A stretch of DNA of 6,444 bases from CALIZF01 sp046292445. Lineage in GTDB: Bacteria > Pseudomonadota > Alphaproteobacteria > Rhodobacterales > Rhodobacteraceae. Location of the stretch: the NCBI GenBank assembly GCA_046292445.1, contig JBKBQT010000073.1, positions 1 through 6,444 on the forward strand. The letters run 5' to 3'. A program made the translations under genes and the position numbers. Positions 5,814-6,444 of this stretch are shown piece after piece. The notes below the pieces were generated by a model. The model was not told the DNA's origin and made no database searches. It worked only from the letters and a program-made list of their open reading frames with translations. Each line of letters opens with the position of its first letter. The first letter of the stretch is position 1.

Positions 5814-6444
5814 CGCTGTCGGCGGCGGTGTTCGACCTCGACGGCACGCTGATCCATTCGGCGCCCGACATCCATGCCGCAGCAATGGTCGCGCTGGCGG
5901 CGATCGGCCGGCCGGCGCTAAGCCTCGAGACCGTGACCGGCTTTGTCGGCAATGGCGTGGCGGTGCTGATGCGGCGCTGCCTCGATGCGACGGGGGGCGG
6001 GGATGATGCGCTGCACGCGGCGGCGCTGGCGCGGTTCATGGCCGCCTATGACGCCGATCCGGCCACGCTCACCCGCCCCTATCCGGGCGTTCCCGCCGCG
6101 CTGGCCGCGCTTGCGGCGGCGGGCGTGCCGATGGCGGTCTGCACCAACAAGCCGCAGGATTTCGCCGCCGCGATCCTGCGCGACCTCGGGATGGCCGGGC
6201 ATTTCCCGGTGCTGGTCGGCGGCGGGGCGGGCCATCCGATGAAGCCCGATCCGGCTGGCCTCTTCGACTGCCTGCGCCGGCTCGGCGCCGATCCGGGCCG
6301 CGCGCTCTACATCGGCGACAGCGAGACTGACGCGGCCACCGCCCGCAATGCCGGCCTGCGCTTCGCCCTCTTCACCGGCGGCTACCGGCATGCCCCTGCG
6401 GAAAGCCTCGGCGCGGACCTGTTGTTCGACCGGTTCGACGACCT
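5810..6444 (+). CDS. cbbZ: Phosphoglycolate phosphatase, HAD family (3' end outside window)
   Basis: CbbZ hydrolyses 2-phosphoglycolate, the toxic product of Rubisco's oxygenase reaction, to glycolate. The frame starts at the ATG overlapping the rpe stop (ATGA) and runs open to the window end: 211 codons plus two bases, against about 220-230 residues usual for the family, so little is missing. HAD motif I is FDLDGTL (8-14; nucleophile D9 and acid/base D11). The cap domain spans roughly residues 16-85. Motif II is VCTNKP (110-115, T112), motif III lysine is K145 in MKPDP, and motif IV is GDSETD (169-174). The SAPDI after motif I and the KPDP segment are typical of Gph/CbbZ. The stretch VGGGAGHP (136-143) before the lysine is glycine-rich, where many relatives have a GGD-type sequence. 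There is only a weak GGGA (5796-5799) upstream, so initiation probably depends on coupling to rpe. A CbbY-like or other HAD phosphatase is a less likely alternative. Confidence 0.92.
   Translation, partial: MTLSAAVFDLDGTLIHSAPDIHAAAMVALAAIGRPALSLETVTGFVGNGVAVLMRRCLDATGGGDDALHAAALARFMAAYDADPATLTRPYPGVPAALAALAAAGVPMAVCTNKPQDFAAAILRDLGMAGHFPVLVGGGAGHPMKPDPAGLFDCLRRLGADPGRALYIGDSETDAATARNAGLRFALFTGGYRHAPAESLGADLLFDRFDD

Overview
The window is a contiguous piece of a Calvin-Benson-Bassham (cbb) carbon-fixation operon. All genes lie on the + strand and are packed almost without spacers. Base composition is very GC-rich, with codon third positions dominated by G and C. The Rubisco is a form I 'red-type' (form IC) enzyme paired with the activase CbbX. 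From memory of the families, the proteins closely resemble those of Rhodobacter sphaeroides and its relatives, so the source is most likely a purple non-sulfur or chemolithoautotrophic alphaproteobacterium of the Rhodobacterales. The genus cannot be fixed from this window.

Layout: 1-1167 is the 3' part of transketolase (tkt/cbbT, cut by the window start). 1188-2267 is class II fructose/sedoheptulose-bisphosphate aldolase (cbbA). 2287-3747 is the Rubisco large subunit (cbbL). 3761-4150 is the Rubisco small subunit (cbbS). A 53-base gap with a strong GC-rich hairpin follows. 4204-5115 is the Rubisco activase CbbX. 5112-5813 is ribulose-phosphate 3-epimerase (rpe/cbbE). 5810-6444 is phosphoglycolate phosphatase (cbbZ/gph, cut by the window end). 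No stretch longer than about 55 bases lacks a gene. I see no internal promoter, tRNA, mobile element or CRISPR array.

The genes form one metabolic unit. CbbL and CbbS fix CO2 on ribulose-1,5-bisphosphate, and CbbX frees inhibited Rubisco active sites. Aldolase, transketolase and epimerase carry carbon through the regenerative phase back to ribulose-5-phosphate. CbbZ removes 2-phosphoglycolate made by Rubisco's oxygenase side reaction. Each complete gene except cbbZ has a clear Shine-Dalgarno sequence, and cbbX/rpe and rpe/cbbZ are joined by ATGA stop-start overlaps.

I found no new biological system here. The points worth a second look are modest: the hairpin separating cbbS from cbbX, the order T-A-L-S-X-E-Z with no cbbG and no cbbY at the places they hold in some related operons, and an unusual glycine-rich stretch in the phosphatase.
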